The position numbers were made by a program, and so were the translations under genes. DNA of 64,000 nt. It comes from Rhodococcus sp. P-2 (lineage in GTDB: Bacteria; Actinomycetota; Actinomycetes; Mycobacteriales; Mycobacteriaceae). The stretch covers positions 248,001 to 312,000 of the forward strand of contig NZ_CP066779.1 of the NCBI RefSeq assembly GCF_016598535.1, in the 5' to 3' direction. The notes beneath the pieces are model-generated. The model had not been told where the DNA came from. It was given only the letters and a program-made list of their open reading frames with translations, and did no database searches. Of the stretch, positions 34,933-42,049 are shown in pieces (the first letter of the stretch is position 1; every line of letters starts with the position of its first letter).

Positions 34933-36042
34933 TCACCACGTACGTGTCGCACCGGTGAGCAACTTCGACCCGCGCTCGCGCCAGTGCGGTTCCTTGTCCA
35001 ACGTGTGACCGGTGATCCGGCGCAGACTGTGGATCACGGACCCGTACATTCCCACCGCATTGGTGGAGAGTTTGCCGCCAGGTGGTTCATCCATGAACGG
35101 CATGAATTTGTCCGGGAATCCCGGCATCGTGCAACCGATACAGATCCCGCCGACATTAGGACATCCGCCGACTCCGTTGATCCAACCGCGTTTGGGGACA
35201 TTGCATTTCACGACCGGTCCCCAACACCCCAGCTTGACGATGCACTTCGGTGACCCGTACTCCGTCGCGAACTCGCCCTGCTCGTAGTACCCGCCACGGT
35301 CACAGCCCTCGTGAACGGTGGCACCGAAAAGCCACTGCGGGCGCAGGGATTCGTCCAAGGGAATCATCGGCGCCTGATCAGTGGCCATGTACAGAAGGTA
35401 AGTCAGGGTCTCGGAGAGGTTGTCCGGCTGGATGGGACACCCGGGAACGCACACGATCGGGATGCCCGCCTTCGATTTCCAGGTCCACCCGAGATAGTCC
35501 GGCACTCCCATAGCACCGGTCGGATTGCCGGCCATCGCATGTATGCCGCCGTAGGTTGCGCACGTGCCGACCGCGACTACCGCAGTGGCTTTCGGTGCCA
35601 GCTTGTCGAGCCACTCGCTCGTGGTGACCGGTTGGCCGGTTTCGCGATTGTTCCCGAAGCCACACCAGTACCCTTCGTCGTGGAGTTTCTCGTTCGGTAT
35701 AGATCCTTCGACGACGAGAACGAAGGGTTCCAATTCTCCCCGGTCAGCTTTCCAGAACCATTCCAGGAAATCGTCGGCTCCACCCTGCGGTCCGCATTCG
35801 AAGTCGATGAGCGGCCAATGGACCGCTACCTGAGGCAGGCCAGGCAACGCACCGAGTGCGATCTCCTCGATACTGGGTTGCGTAGCGGCAGTCAGTGCCA
35901 CCGAATCACCGTCGCAACTGAGACCGGCATTGATCCACAGCACGTGAATCAGAGTTTCTTCCGCTTTGGCTGCTGCGCTTTGGGGGGCTACAGCGGAGGC
36001 AGGTTCCGCCGTAGTGCCAGCAGTCGATTTTTGTGTGTCCAT
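34933..36042 (-). CDS. hhyS: [NiFe] hydrogenase small subunit, group 1h (high-affinity)
   Basis: 369 residues from the ATG at 36042. It carries iron-sulfur clusters that take electrons from HhyL. The N-terminus is an Ala/Thr-rich tail without a Tat twin-arginine motif, so the enzyme is cytoplasmic. The proximal cluster region is NAGLSCDGDS (Cys43, with Asp44/Asp46 nearby), GTCATYGG and VPGCPIQP; in the related Ralstonia enzyme this cluster is held by three Cys and one Asp. Medial and distal clusters: HEGCDRGGY, KCIVKLGCWGP, KCNVPKRGW, GGCPNVGGICIGCTMPGFPD. About 190 bases separate it from hypB, so it may have its own promoter. Confidence 0.96.
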   Translation of the reverse strand: MDTQKSTAGTTAEPASAVAPQSAAAKAEETLIHVLWINAGLSCDGDSVALTAATQPSIEEIALGALPGLPQVAVHWPLIDFECGPQGGADDFLEWFWKADRGELEPFVLVVEGSIPNEKLHDEGYWCGFGNNRETGQPVTTSEWLDKLAPKATAVVAVGTCATYGGIHAMAGNPTGAMGVPDYLGWTWKSKAGIPIVCVPGCPIQPDNLSETLTYLLYMATDQAPMIPLDESLRPQWLFGATVHEGCDRGGYYEQGEFATEYGSPKCIVKLGCWGPVVKCNVPKRGWINGVGGCPNVGGICIGCTMPGFPDKFMPFMDEPPGGKLSTNAVGMYGSVIHSLRRITGHTLDKEPHWRERGSKLLTGATRTW

Positions 36043-36233
36043 GTCAGCCGCTTTCACGGGTGCACTTGCGCCTGATTCTCGGCGCCGCCACCGGCCTGAC
36101 ACGCTAGGGCCTCAAAACTCTGTGGCCTCGCTGTGGTCTCGAAACACCGCGGCACCGAAACGCTGACGCCACCGGAGTCGAACCTCGGCCCACTTGCGTG
36201 GCACCCACTCATTTCATTAACTACCCGAGCAGA
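36043..36233. other. hypB-hhyS intergenic leader
   Basis: This is the longest gap within the hydrogenase cluster. On the leftward strand it holds a candidate promoter at its upstream edge (TTGACA inside the hypB end, TAGTTA at 36218-36223) and a stretch with a T-arm-like GGTTCGACTCC that does not fold as a tRNA. No ORF is visible. It is likely a 5' untranslated region of hhySL mRNA. Confidence 0.45.
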
Positions 36234-36244
36234 TCAGTTGTCAA
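36218..36244 (-). promoter_or_regulatory. Candidate promoter for hhySL
   Basis: On the minus strand, TTGACA (36244-36239, overlapping the hypB stop) and TAGTTA (36223-36218) are separated by 15 bases, slightly short for a housekeeping sigma factor. It would permit hydrogenase structural-gene expression apart from hypAB. Confidence 0.35.
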
Positions 36245-37043
36245 CGGCCACCGGAGAAATCGCCGAACGACTACCGATCCACTCGTACCACTCGTCCATG
36301 CCCTCACCTGTCGTGGCGGACAGAACAACTACGCGCACAGCAGGATTGAGGATTCTTGCTTGCGCGATGCAGGCATCGACGTCGAACTCGACGTACGGGA
36401 GCAAGTCGATCTTGTTGATCACCACGAGATCCGCGACGGCAAAGATGTGGGGGTACTTTTTCGGCTTGTCGACCCCCTCCGGCGTCGAAATTAGGACAAC
36501 CTTGCCTTCCTCGCCCAGGTCGAAGAGCGCGGGGCACACCAGGTTTCCGACGTTTTCGATCAGAAGCAGCGAGCCGTCTGGCGGATCCAAAGCCCGTAGT
36601 GCGTGATCGATCATCTCGGCATCGAGATGACATCCGGCCCCGGTGTTCACCTGGACCACCGACGCACCGGTCTCGTGAATCCGCTCGGCGTCGAGCCGGG
36701 TTTCCTGGTCACCTTCGATCACTGCGATAGGTCGTTCCCGTGTCAGTTCCCGGATCGTTCGTGCCAGCAACGTCGTCTTACCCGCGCCGGGCGAACTCAT
36801 GATGTTGAGTGCTGTGATTCCGCGGACCCGCATCCACTCACGATTGTGCAGTGCGATGCCGTCGTTCTTGGCAAGCACCTGCTGCTCGAGAAGCACAGTG
36901 TGCTCCGAGTGACCGTGCTGATGGTCATGCCCGTGCCCGTGACCGTGTTCCTGCTCGTGACCGTCTACCTGCTCGTGCTGTCCCTCTTCGACCACCGACA
37001 CCCGCGGTCCCGCGGTGTCCCCGCACCCACACGTCGCGCACAT
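36234..37043 (-). CDS. hypB: Hydrogenase nickel incorporation GTPase HypB
   Basis: 269 residues. The N-terminus MCATCGCG is the high-affinity nickel site found in some HypBs. A His-rich stretch (about residues 34-48, HGHGHGHDHQHGHSEH) can store nickel. The G domain has the P-loop SSPGAGKTT (about 83-91), IEGDQETRLDA, the metal site CHLDAEMI, ENVGNLVCP and the base-recognition motif NKID. It uses GTP hydrolysis with HypA to insert nickel into HhyL. It lies 3 bases after hypA and is the last gene before the hhySL leader. Confidence 0.97.
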   Translation of the reverse strand: MCATCGCGDTAGPRVSVVEEGQHEQVDGHEQEHGHGHGHDHQHGHSEHTVLLEQQVLAKNDGIALHNREWMRVRGITALNIMSSPGAGKTTLLARTIRELTRERPIAVIEGDQETRLDAERIHETGASVVQVNTGAGCHLDAEMIDHALRALDPPDGSLLLIENVGNLVCPALFDLGEEGKVVLISTPEGVDKPKKYPHIFAVADLVVINKIDLLPYVEFDVDACIAQARILNPAVRVVVLSATTGEGMDEWYEWIGSRSAISPVAVDN

Positions 37044-37046
37044 ATC

Positions 37047-37376
37047 TCAGCTCACTTCCATCGAGAGGATCCGCAGCTCTCGGCCGGCAAGCACCTCGAC
37101 ATCAGCACTGCCGCACCCGCACAACAAGAACATGTCGGGCGGCGAGAACGTCACGCCACAGCTTTTGCATCGCGCGCTGGTTGCGATCTGATCGATGTGC
37201 AAGCTGGCACCTTCGGCGTGAGTACCCGCAGTGACGACGTCGAAGCAGAACAACAGAGAGTGTGGAACCACCGCGCAGAGTTGTCCGACTTCCAGCCGCA
37301 CGCTCGATACTCGTCGCTCGCCGGCACGCTCACACACGGCTTCGACCACACTCTGCGCAATAGACAGCTCGTGCAC
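37047..37376 (-). CDS. hypA: Hydrogenase nickel metallochaperone HypA
   Basis: 109 residues from the GTG at 37376. The family begins MHELSIA, with His2 as nickel ligand; here (M)HELSIAQSVVEAV gives exactly that when GTG is read as Met, which fixes the start even though the frame is open to 37457. The zinc site is CKSCGVTF...CGCGSADV, with one CxxC and a second CGC-type pair. It is the first gene of the hydrogenase cluster, 82 bases downstream of a strong terminator, so its promoter must lie in that short gap. Confidence 0.95.
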   Translation of the reverse strand: MHELSIAQSVVEAVCERAGERRVSSVRLEVGQLCAVVPHSLLFCFDVVTAGTHAEGASLHIDQIATSARCKSCGVTFSPPDMFLLCGCGSADVEVLAGRELRILSMEVS

Positions 37377-37385
37377 GGTGAAACC

Positions 37386-37396
37386 CACGATTCGTG
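37386..37396. promoter_or_regulatory. Palindrome immediately upstream of hypA
   Basis: CACGATTCGTG: perfect 5-bp inverted repeat around one base, 10 bases before the hypA GTG, hence inside the leader or over the start of transcription. Confidence 0.4.
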
Positions 37397-37437
37397 ATCC
37401 GGAAACCTTCCTTCCACGATAAGCACCACCAGTCGCC

Positions 37438-37452
37438 GTACGGAACCCGTAC
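37438..37452. promoter_or_regulatory. Candidate operator in the hydrogenase cluster promoter
   Basis: GTACGG-aac-CCGTAC, a perfect 6-bp inverted repeat around 3 bases, between the upstream terminator and hypA, where an activator or repressor of the cluster would be expected. Confidence 0.5.
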
Positions 37453-37458
37453 ACCAAA

Positions 37459-37498
37459 ACAGGCTGCGATCCGCAACTGATTGCGGATCGCAGCCTGT
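37459..37498 (-). terminator. Very strong terminator between the cutinase gene and hypA
   Basis: Perfect 18-bp arms (acaggctgcgatccgcaa / ttgcggatcgcagcctgt) around a 4-base loop. In the leftward direction it is followed by TTTT, fitting a terminator for the cutinase transcript. It insulates the hydrogenase cluster from upstream transcription. Confidence 0.9.
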
Positions 37499-37536
37499 GA
37501 CAGCGTTATTCGTGTGACGAACGCCGGCGTGAAGGA

Positions 37537-39234
37537 TTACGGGTTCGAAACCGGCGCCTTCGTGGTCGTCGTGGTCGTCGACGTCGCTGTGGTAGTCGGG
37601 GCTGCCGTCGTCGCCTCCGTGCCTGCTGCCGGTGAAGTCGGAACGGTCGACGTCGGCGTCACTGCCGCCGAACCCGTCGGAGTGGCTGCCGCGCCCGAAG
37701 TGGCCGACGCCGACCCGGCCGCAGGCACCTGCGACGTGGGTGCGGGCGCTCCAGCAGATCCCGTCGAGCCGGTGGTTCCCGCCGGTGCCTGACCCGTCTC
37801 GGTGCCGTCGGCGACTGCGGCGCCGCCTTCGGTATTGCCATCAGCCATGTACGCATCGACGGCAGCGGTGATCTGTTCAGGCGTCGGCTTCGCCGTAGCG
37901 TCGACGGGCTTTCCTTCCTTCGCCTGCTGGGCGAGGTAGGTGAGCCAGGCCGCTGCGTACTGAGCTGAAGTCAACGGCTTGCCGTTGGCCGCATCCGCAT
38001 CACGCCAGTAGTCGAAGTGGTGTCCGACATCCGGAGCCAGTGTCTGCTGGTAGGGGTCGCTCAAGATCACGGGAATCGTGTTCTGGTTGGTAGCGATCAG
38101 ACCGACGATCTCCTTGAAGAGCTTCTGCGGCAGATATGCCAGCGGAGACACCTTGTCGGTGGACACCGTCTCGCCATCGGCAACCGGTGCCGGCGCGGGT
38201 GTTTTACCGGGCTTGTACCCCGGATCCGACACCTTGAGCATCACCTGAAGGAATGTCTCGTCACTCTGCATCCAGTTGGGGTTGGACGAAATGTCCGCGA
38301 ACGCCTCGAAGACGATCTGACCGAACACCACCGCGACGTCCTGGCCGGTGGCCGGGTTCAGCCCCTGCGATTCGAGTTGGTCGATGTTCAACTGCCGGCC
38401 GACATTTGCCGCCAGGATCAACAGGGAGATGTTGCTGGGAGCCGAGCAGGTGAAGTCGCCGTCCGAGCAGAAGGACGCGACCTTGCCGTTCAGTTTGCCG
38501 AAACCGCCGGCGGTATCAGGGAGAACCCCCTCGCCGGGCGTCGCGGAGGTCCCGTTCTGGTACTTCGTATTGAAGTTGTCCGGGTTCGTGAACGGATTCT
38601 TGGCGCCGAGGAACGTGCCGTCGCCTGCTTCACGGCCGGCGTCGGCCAGCATGACCACACCGACAACCTTGTCCGGGTCGACCCCGAACTCGTTGTTCTC
38701 CTGCGTACCGATGTCCATCGCCACGCGGCGCACCACATCGGCGCCTTCGCTGTACCCGACGATCGAGAACTGAGTCTTCGGGCATTCCTTGGCGATGGCA
38801 CTCATCACGGACTGCGTGTTTGCAGCGCCGGCAGCGACTGCGTCCTCGTAGGACGCCATGTTAGCCGGGTACGCGATGTACACCGCCGCGTAGGAGCCGG
38901 GCTTGTTCGCGTTGACGGAGCCCGCCGGGTTGATCACCTGGTCGACTCGTTCACTCTTGTAGTCACCGGACAGGGCGGCCGGAAGGGGCTTCCCGTCGGC
39001 TCCCAGCAACATCTTCACCGTCGAAGCGTCCGGTGTGTCGTGGCGTCCGGCAACTGCGATGCTCACCATGTCGTGACACTCGGTGACCGAAGACGTCAAT
39101 TGTGTCTCGATCGTCCGTGACTCCGGAGAGTCCACAGCAACTGCGACCGCCACCAACGCGGCCACGCCGAGCGCTGCGGGCGCTACAGCACCCGCCAGTA
39201 TTCGATGTCGCGAAAAGAACCCACGAACCGGCAT
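37537..39234 (-). CDS. Secreted cutinase-family esterase with low-complexity C-terminal tail
   Basis: 565 residues from the ATG at 39234 (ggggagaagat upstream). An N-terminal signal or anchor helix (about residues 12-33) precedes a cutinase-like alpha/beta hydrolase: GYSEGAD with nucleophile Ser162, and a late GHHFDYW that may hold the His. Cys pairs (ECH...KECPKT, FCSDGDFTCSAP) are typical disulfides. Residues about 440-565 are Thr/Ala/Pro/Gly-rich, perhaps spanning the cell wall. Its length exceeds ordinary cutinases (about 220) and resembles the larger mycobacterial Culp-like or PE-PPE-type esterases. Probably lipid, polyester or wax hydrolysis at the surface. Confidence 0.82.
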   Translation of the reverse strand: MPVRGFFSRHRILAGAVAPAALGVAALVAVAVAVDSPESRTIETQLTSSVTECHDMVSIAVAGRHDTPDASTVKMLLGADGKPLPAALSGDYKSERVDQVINPAGSVNANKPGSYAAVYIAYPANMASYEDAVAAGAANTQSVMSAIAKECPKTQFSIVGYSEGADVVRRVAMDIGTQENNEFGVDPDKVVGVVMLADAGREAGDGTFLGAKNPFTNPDNFNTKYQNGTSATPGEGVLPDTAGGFGKLNGKVASFCSDGDFTCSAPSNISLLILAANVGRQLNIDQLESQGLNPATGQDVAVVFGQIVFEAFADISSNPNWMQSDETFLQVMLKVSDPGYKPGKTPAPAPVADGETVSTDKVSPLAYLPQKLFKEIVGLIATNQNTIPVILSDPYQQTLAPDVGHHFDYWRDADAANGKPLTSAQYAAAWLTYLAQQAKEGKPVDATAKPTPEQITAAVDAYMADGNTEGGAAVADGTETGQAPAGTTGSTGSAGAPAPTSQVPAAGSASATSGAAATPTGSAAVTPTSTVPTSPAAGTEATTAAPTTTATSTTTTTTKAPVSNP

Positions 39235-39385
39235 ATCTTCTCCCCAATCAACTTTTGGAAAACGTACGACCGACCCCCGGGGCGTCACGCAACGTCATTC
39301 GAGTAGTCGTCCAGTACGAGAGGAGCGTTACAAGGGGTAACGATTTTCCGCGGCGACTCGGGAGGCTATCGGGGACGCAAACCTC

Positions 39386-40534
39386 TCATTTCCGCTGCAT
39401 AACAGCAACGTGCGCCTGCTCCGCGTCGAAGATAATGACCTGTCGGATTGCTTTTCCGTCGGCGAGTTCGTCCATGCCGGAATTGATGTCGGCCAGTTCG
39501 ATTCGCGAGGAGATGAGCTTCTCGACCGGAAGCTTCCCGTCCCGCCACAATTGCGCGTAGATCGGGATGTCGCGGGCCGGGACCGCGGATCCGAGGTAGC
39601 TGCCGATGATCGTCCGCGCTTCGGCAACCAACCCGAGAGGCGAGATCGACGAACGCGCATCAGGTGCAGGCAACCCCACTGTGACCGTCGTGCCGCCCGG
39701 CGCCGTCGCCGCCACCGCAGTCTCGAAGGCCCGAGCATTTCCGGCGGCCTCGACGACGATGTCCGCACGGACGCCACTCTCGGACAGTCCGGACGGTGTG
39801 AAGACCTCGGTCGCGCCCAGTTCCAGGGCCTGGGCCAACTTCGACTCCAGTGCGTCGACGCCGATGACGGTCTCGACCCCGAGTGCGCGCGCCGTCAGGA
39901 TTGCAGCCATCCCGACTCCGCCCAAGCCGACCACCATCACCGTGTCGGCAGGGCGAGGCTTGGCCGCGTTGAGCAGCGCTCCCCCTCCGGTCAACACCGC
40001 GCAACCGAGTACGGCTGCGATCTCGGCCGGGATGTCGTCGTCGACGGCAACAACCGACTTGGCGTTGACCACCGCATGCGTCGCGAAACCTGAAACACCG
40101 AGATGATGTTTGACGTTCTCGCCGGAGCGTCGCAGTCGTTGCGCGCCACCGAGCAAACTGCCCTCGTTGTTGGCGGCACTACCCACCGTGCACGGCATCC
40201 GGCCGTCGGCGGCGCATCCCGCGCACTCACCACACCGCGGAAGGAACGTCATCACGACGCGGGTACCGACCGACAGCGAATCGACTCCTTCGCCGAGTTC
40301 GAGGATCCGACCAGCTGCCTCGTGCCCCAACAACATCGGTACGGGTCGTACACGATTCCCGTCGACGACGGAGAGGTCGGAGTGACAAAGCCCCGCAACT
40401 TCGATCTTGACGAGGATCTCACCCGGACCCGGGGATTCGAGATCGAGTTCCGAAATCGAAATCGGAGTCGACTCCGCAAAGGGACGCTCCCGGCCGATCT
40501 CTTCGAGCACTGCACCACGGATCTTCAACTGCAC
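39386..40534 (-). CDS. Zinc-dependent alcohol dehydrogenase (MDR family)
   Basis: 382 residues from a GTG at 40534. Catalytic-zinc ligands are in GLCHSDLS (Cys), GHEAAG (His/Glu) and later GCAVLTGGGA; the structural zinc lobe has CGECAGC...C. The Rossmann motif VVGLGGVGMAA with an acidic residue after the second strand (GVDALE) suggests NAD(H). It is like the class III/mycothiol-type actinobacterial alcohol dehydrogenases. The substrate is unknown. It lies 22 bases after the M16 peptidase on the same strand, so co-transcription is plausible. Weak ribosome site; the start is not certain. Confidence 0.87.
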   Translation of the reverse strand: MQLKIRGAVLEEIGRERPFAESTPISISELDLESPGPGEILVKIEVAGLCHSDLSVVDGNRVRPVPMLLGHEAAGRILELGEGVDSLSVGTRVVMTFLPRCGECAGCAADGRMPCTVGSAANNEGSLLGGAQRLRRSGENVKHHLGVSGFATHAVVNAKSVVAVDDDIPAEIAAVLGCAVLTGGGALLNAAKPRPADTVMVVGLGGVGMAAILTARALGVETVIGVDALESKLAQALELGATEVFTPSGLSESGVRADIVVEAAGNARAFETAVAATAPGGTTVTVGLPAPDARSSISPLGLVAEARTIIGSYLGSAVPARDIPIYAQLWRDGKLPVEKLISSRIELADINSGMDELADGKAIRQVIIFDAEQAHVAVMQRK

Positions 40535-40556
40535 ACCCCGATTTCGATAGTTCGAA

Positions 40557-41915
40557 CTACTTACCCACGATCCCGCGTACCGACGCGGGGAGGTCACGAA
40601 CCCGCTTGTACGGGCCGACGACGGCGGCCGCAAACGGCCTCGTCAAGAGCACCTGCGCCACCTCGAGCACCTCTTCGGAGGTGACTGCGTCGATGGTCGC
40701 GAGTGTCTGCGCGACACTGCGATGGTTGCCGTAGTTCAGTTCACTGCGACCGATACGGTTCATACGTGAGCCCGAATCTTCCAGTGCCAGAACCAATCCG
40801 CCGCGTAGCGATCCCTTGGCGCGGGCGATCTCGGCATCGGTGATTCCGTCCGTCGCAACGTTTGCGAGTACCTCGCGGATCACTGTGGCAACCTCACCGA
40901 GGTTCTCCGGCTGACAACCGGCATATACGGAGAACGCTCCGGTGTCCGCGAAGGTGTCGACGCCGGAATAGACGGAGTACGCAAGCCCACGCTTCTCCCG
41001 AATCTCTTGGAAGAGACGAGAACTCAGCCCGCCGCCCACTGCGGCGTTGAGAACCGACAGCGCCCAGCGATGACCCTCGTGCCGGCCGAAGGCGCGTACT
41101 CCCAGCGCAAGATGGACCTGCTCGCTGTCGCGGTGGGTCAAGCTCAGTTCAGGCATCGTGCGCAATCGCAAAGTGCCCTCGCGCCGCGGCGCCGGCTTGA
41201 CTCCACGCTCGAGGTGCCCGGCGAATGCGCGGCGAGCGAGCGTCACAACCTGCTTGTGGTCGACGTTGCCCGCTACGGCCAGCACCATCCGCTGCGGCGT
41301 GTAACGCCGAACATGGAAGGAATGCAACTGATTGCGCGACATCGACTCGATCGATTCGACGCTGCCGATGATCGGACGACCGACGGGATGATCACCGAAC
41401 AACGCGGTCAGAAACGCGTCGCCGAGCAGGTCTTCCGGATCGTCGTCGCGCATCGCGATCTCTTCGAGCACTACTTGGCGCTCGACATCGACGTCCGCAG
41501 TTCTGCAACGCCCGCGCAGTACGACGTCGGCAACGAGGTCCACCGCCATGGGAAGGTCGTCGTCGATCACGTGCGCGTAGAAACAGGTGTGTTCCTTCGA
41601 CGTGAATGCATTGAGTTCGCCGCCCACACCATCCATGACCTGCGCGATGTCCAATGCAGTCCGTGACGGCGTCGACTTGAACAGCAGGTGCTCGAGAAAG
41701 TGCGCGGCCCCGGCCACACTCGGCTGCTCGTCTCGGGAGCCGACCCCGACCCACACACCGACGGAGGCAGAACGCACACCGGGAATGAACTCGGTGACGA
41801 CGCGCAGGCCGCCGGGAAGGACCGTGCGCTGCACTCCGGATTCGGGAGTCGCATCGATCGGCGATTTCAGCACAGCGCTGCGGCTGCGCGTGGTGTTGGG
41901 AGTGGTCTTTGCCAT
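40557..41915 (-). CDS. pepR: M16-family zinc metallopeptidase (PepR-like)
   Basis: 452 residues from the ATG at 41915 (an upstream TTG at 41942 is possible). The inverted zinc motif HFLEHLLF (HxxEH) and the downstream Glu in the LNAFTSKEHTCFYAHV block and VVLEEIAMRDDDPEDL are typical of processing-peptidase-like enzymes; the second half is the inactive M16C partner domain with GGGLSSRLFQEIREKRGLAYSV. It follows pnp exactly as Rv2782c follows gpsI in Mycobacterium. The physiological substrate is unsettled. Confidence 0.92.
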   Translation of the reverse strand: MAKTTPNTTRSRSAVLKSPIDATPESGVQRTVLPGGLRVVTEFIPGVRSASVGVWVGVGSRDEQPSVAGAAHFLEHLLFKSTPSRTALDIAQVMDGVGGELNAFTSKEHTCFYAHVIDDDLPMAVDLVADVVLRGRCRTADVDVERQVVLEEIAMRDDDPEDLLGDAFLTALFGDHPVGRPIIGSVESIESMSRNQLHSFHVRRYTPQRMVLAVAGNVDHKQVVTLARRAFAGHLERGVKPAPRREGTLRLRTMPELSLTHRDSEQVHLALGVRAFGRHEGHRWALSVLNAAVGGGLSSRLFQEIREKRGLAYSVYSGVDTFADTGAFSVYAGCQPENLGEVATVIREVLANVATDGITDAEIARAKGSLRGGLVLALEDSGSRMNRIGRSELNYGNHRSVAQTLATIDAVTSEEVLEVAQVLLTRPFAAAVVGPYKRVRDLPASVRGIVGK

Positions 41916-41995
41916 GAAAAGGTTCAGCAGTCCTCGGTGCAAGTGTTGTAACAGGTACGTACAGGCTCGTGTCTACGTGTCTACAGACAGTACAG

Positions 41996-42031
41996 ATGCG
42001 GCCCCGCACGGAAATCCGCGCGGGGCCGCAT
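41996..42031 (-). terminator. GC-rich hairpin between pnp and the M16 peptidase gene
   Basis: Perfect 12-bp arms (atgcggccccgc / gcggggccgcat) with a loop that itself contains CGGA/TCCG pairing. It lies 19 bases after the pnp stop. No T-tract follows, so it may attenuate or protect the mRNA end rather than stop all transcription. Confidence 0.65.
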
Positions 42032-42049
42032 CAGAGTACGAAGTGAGAT

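Noticed and set aside
33808..35253. 481-codon open frame opposite hhyL/hhyS
   Set aside because: Shadow of the hydrogenase genes, with no recognisable motif.
36150..36225. tRNA-like T-arm (GGTTCGACTCC) in the hypB-hhyS gap
   Set aside because: The T-stem has a mismatch and no D-arm, anticodon arm or acceptor pairing could be found.
37377..37457. Extended hypA start at 37457
   Set aside because: Would add 27 residues before the conserved (M)HELSIAQ N-terminus and begin beside the terminator stem.
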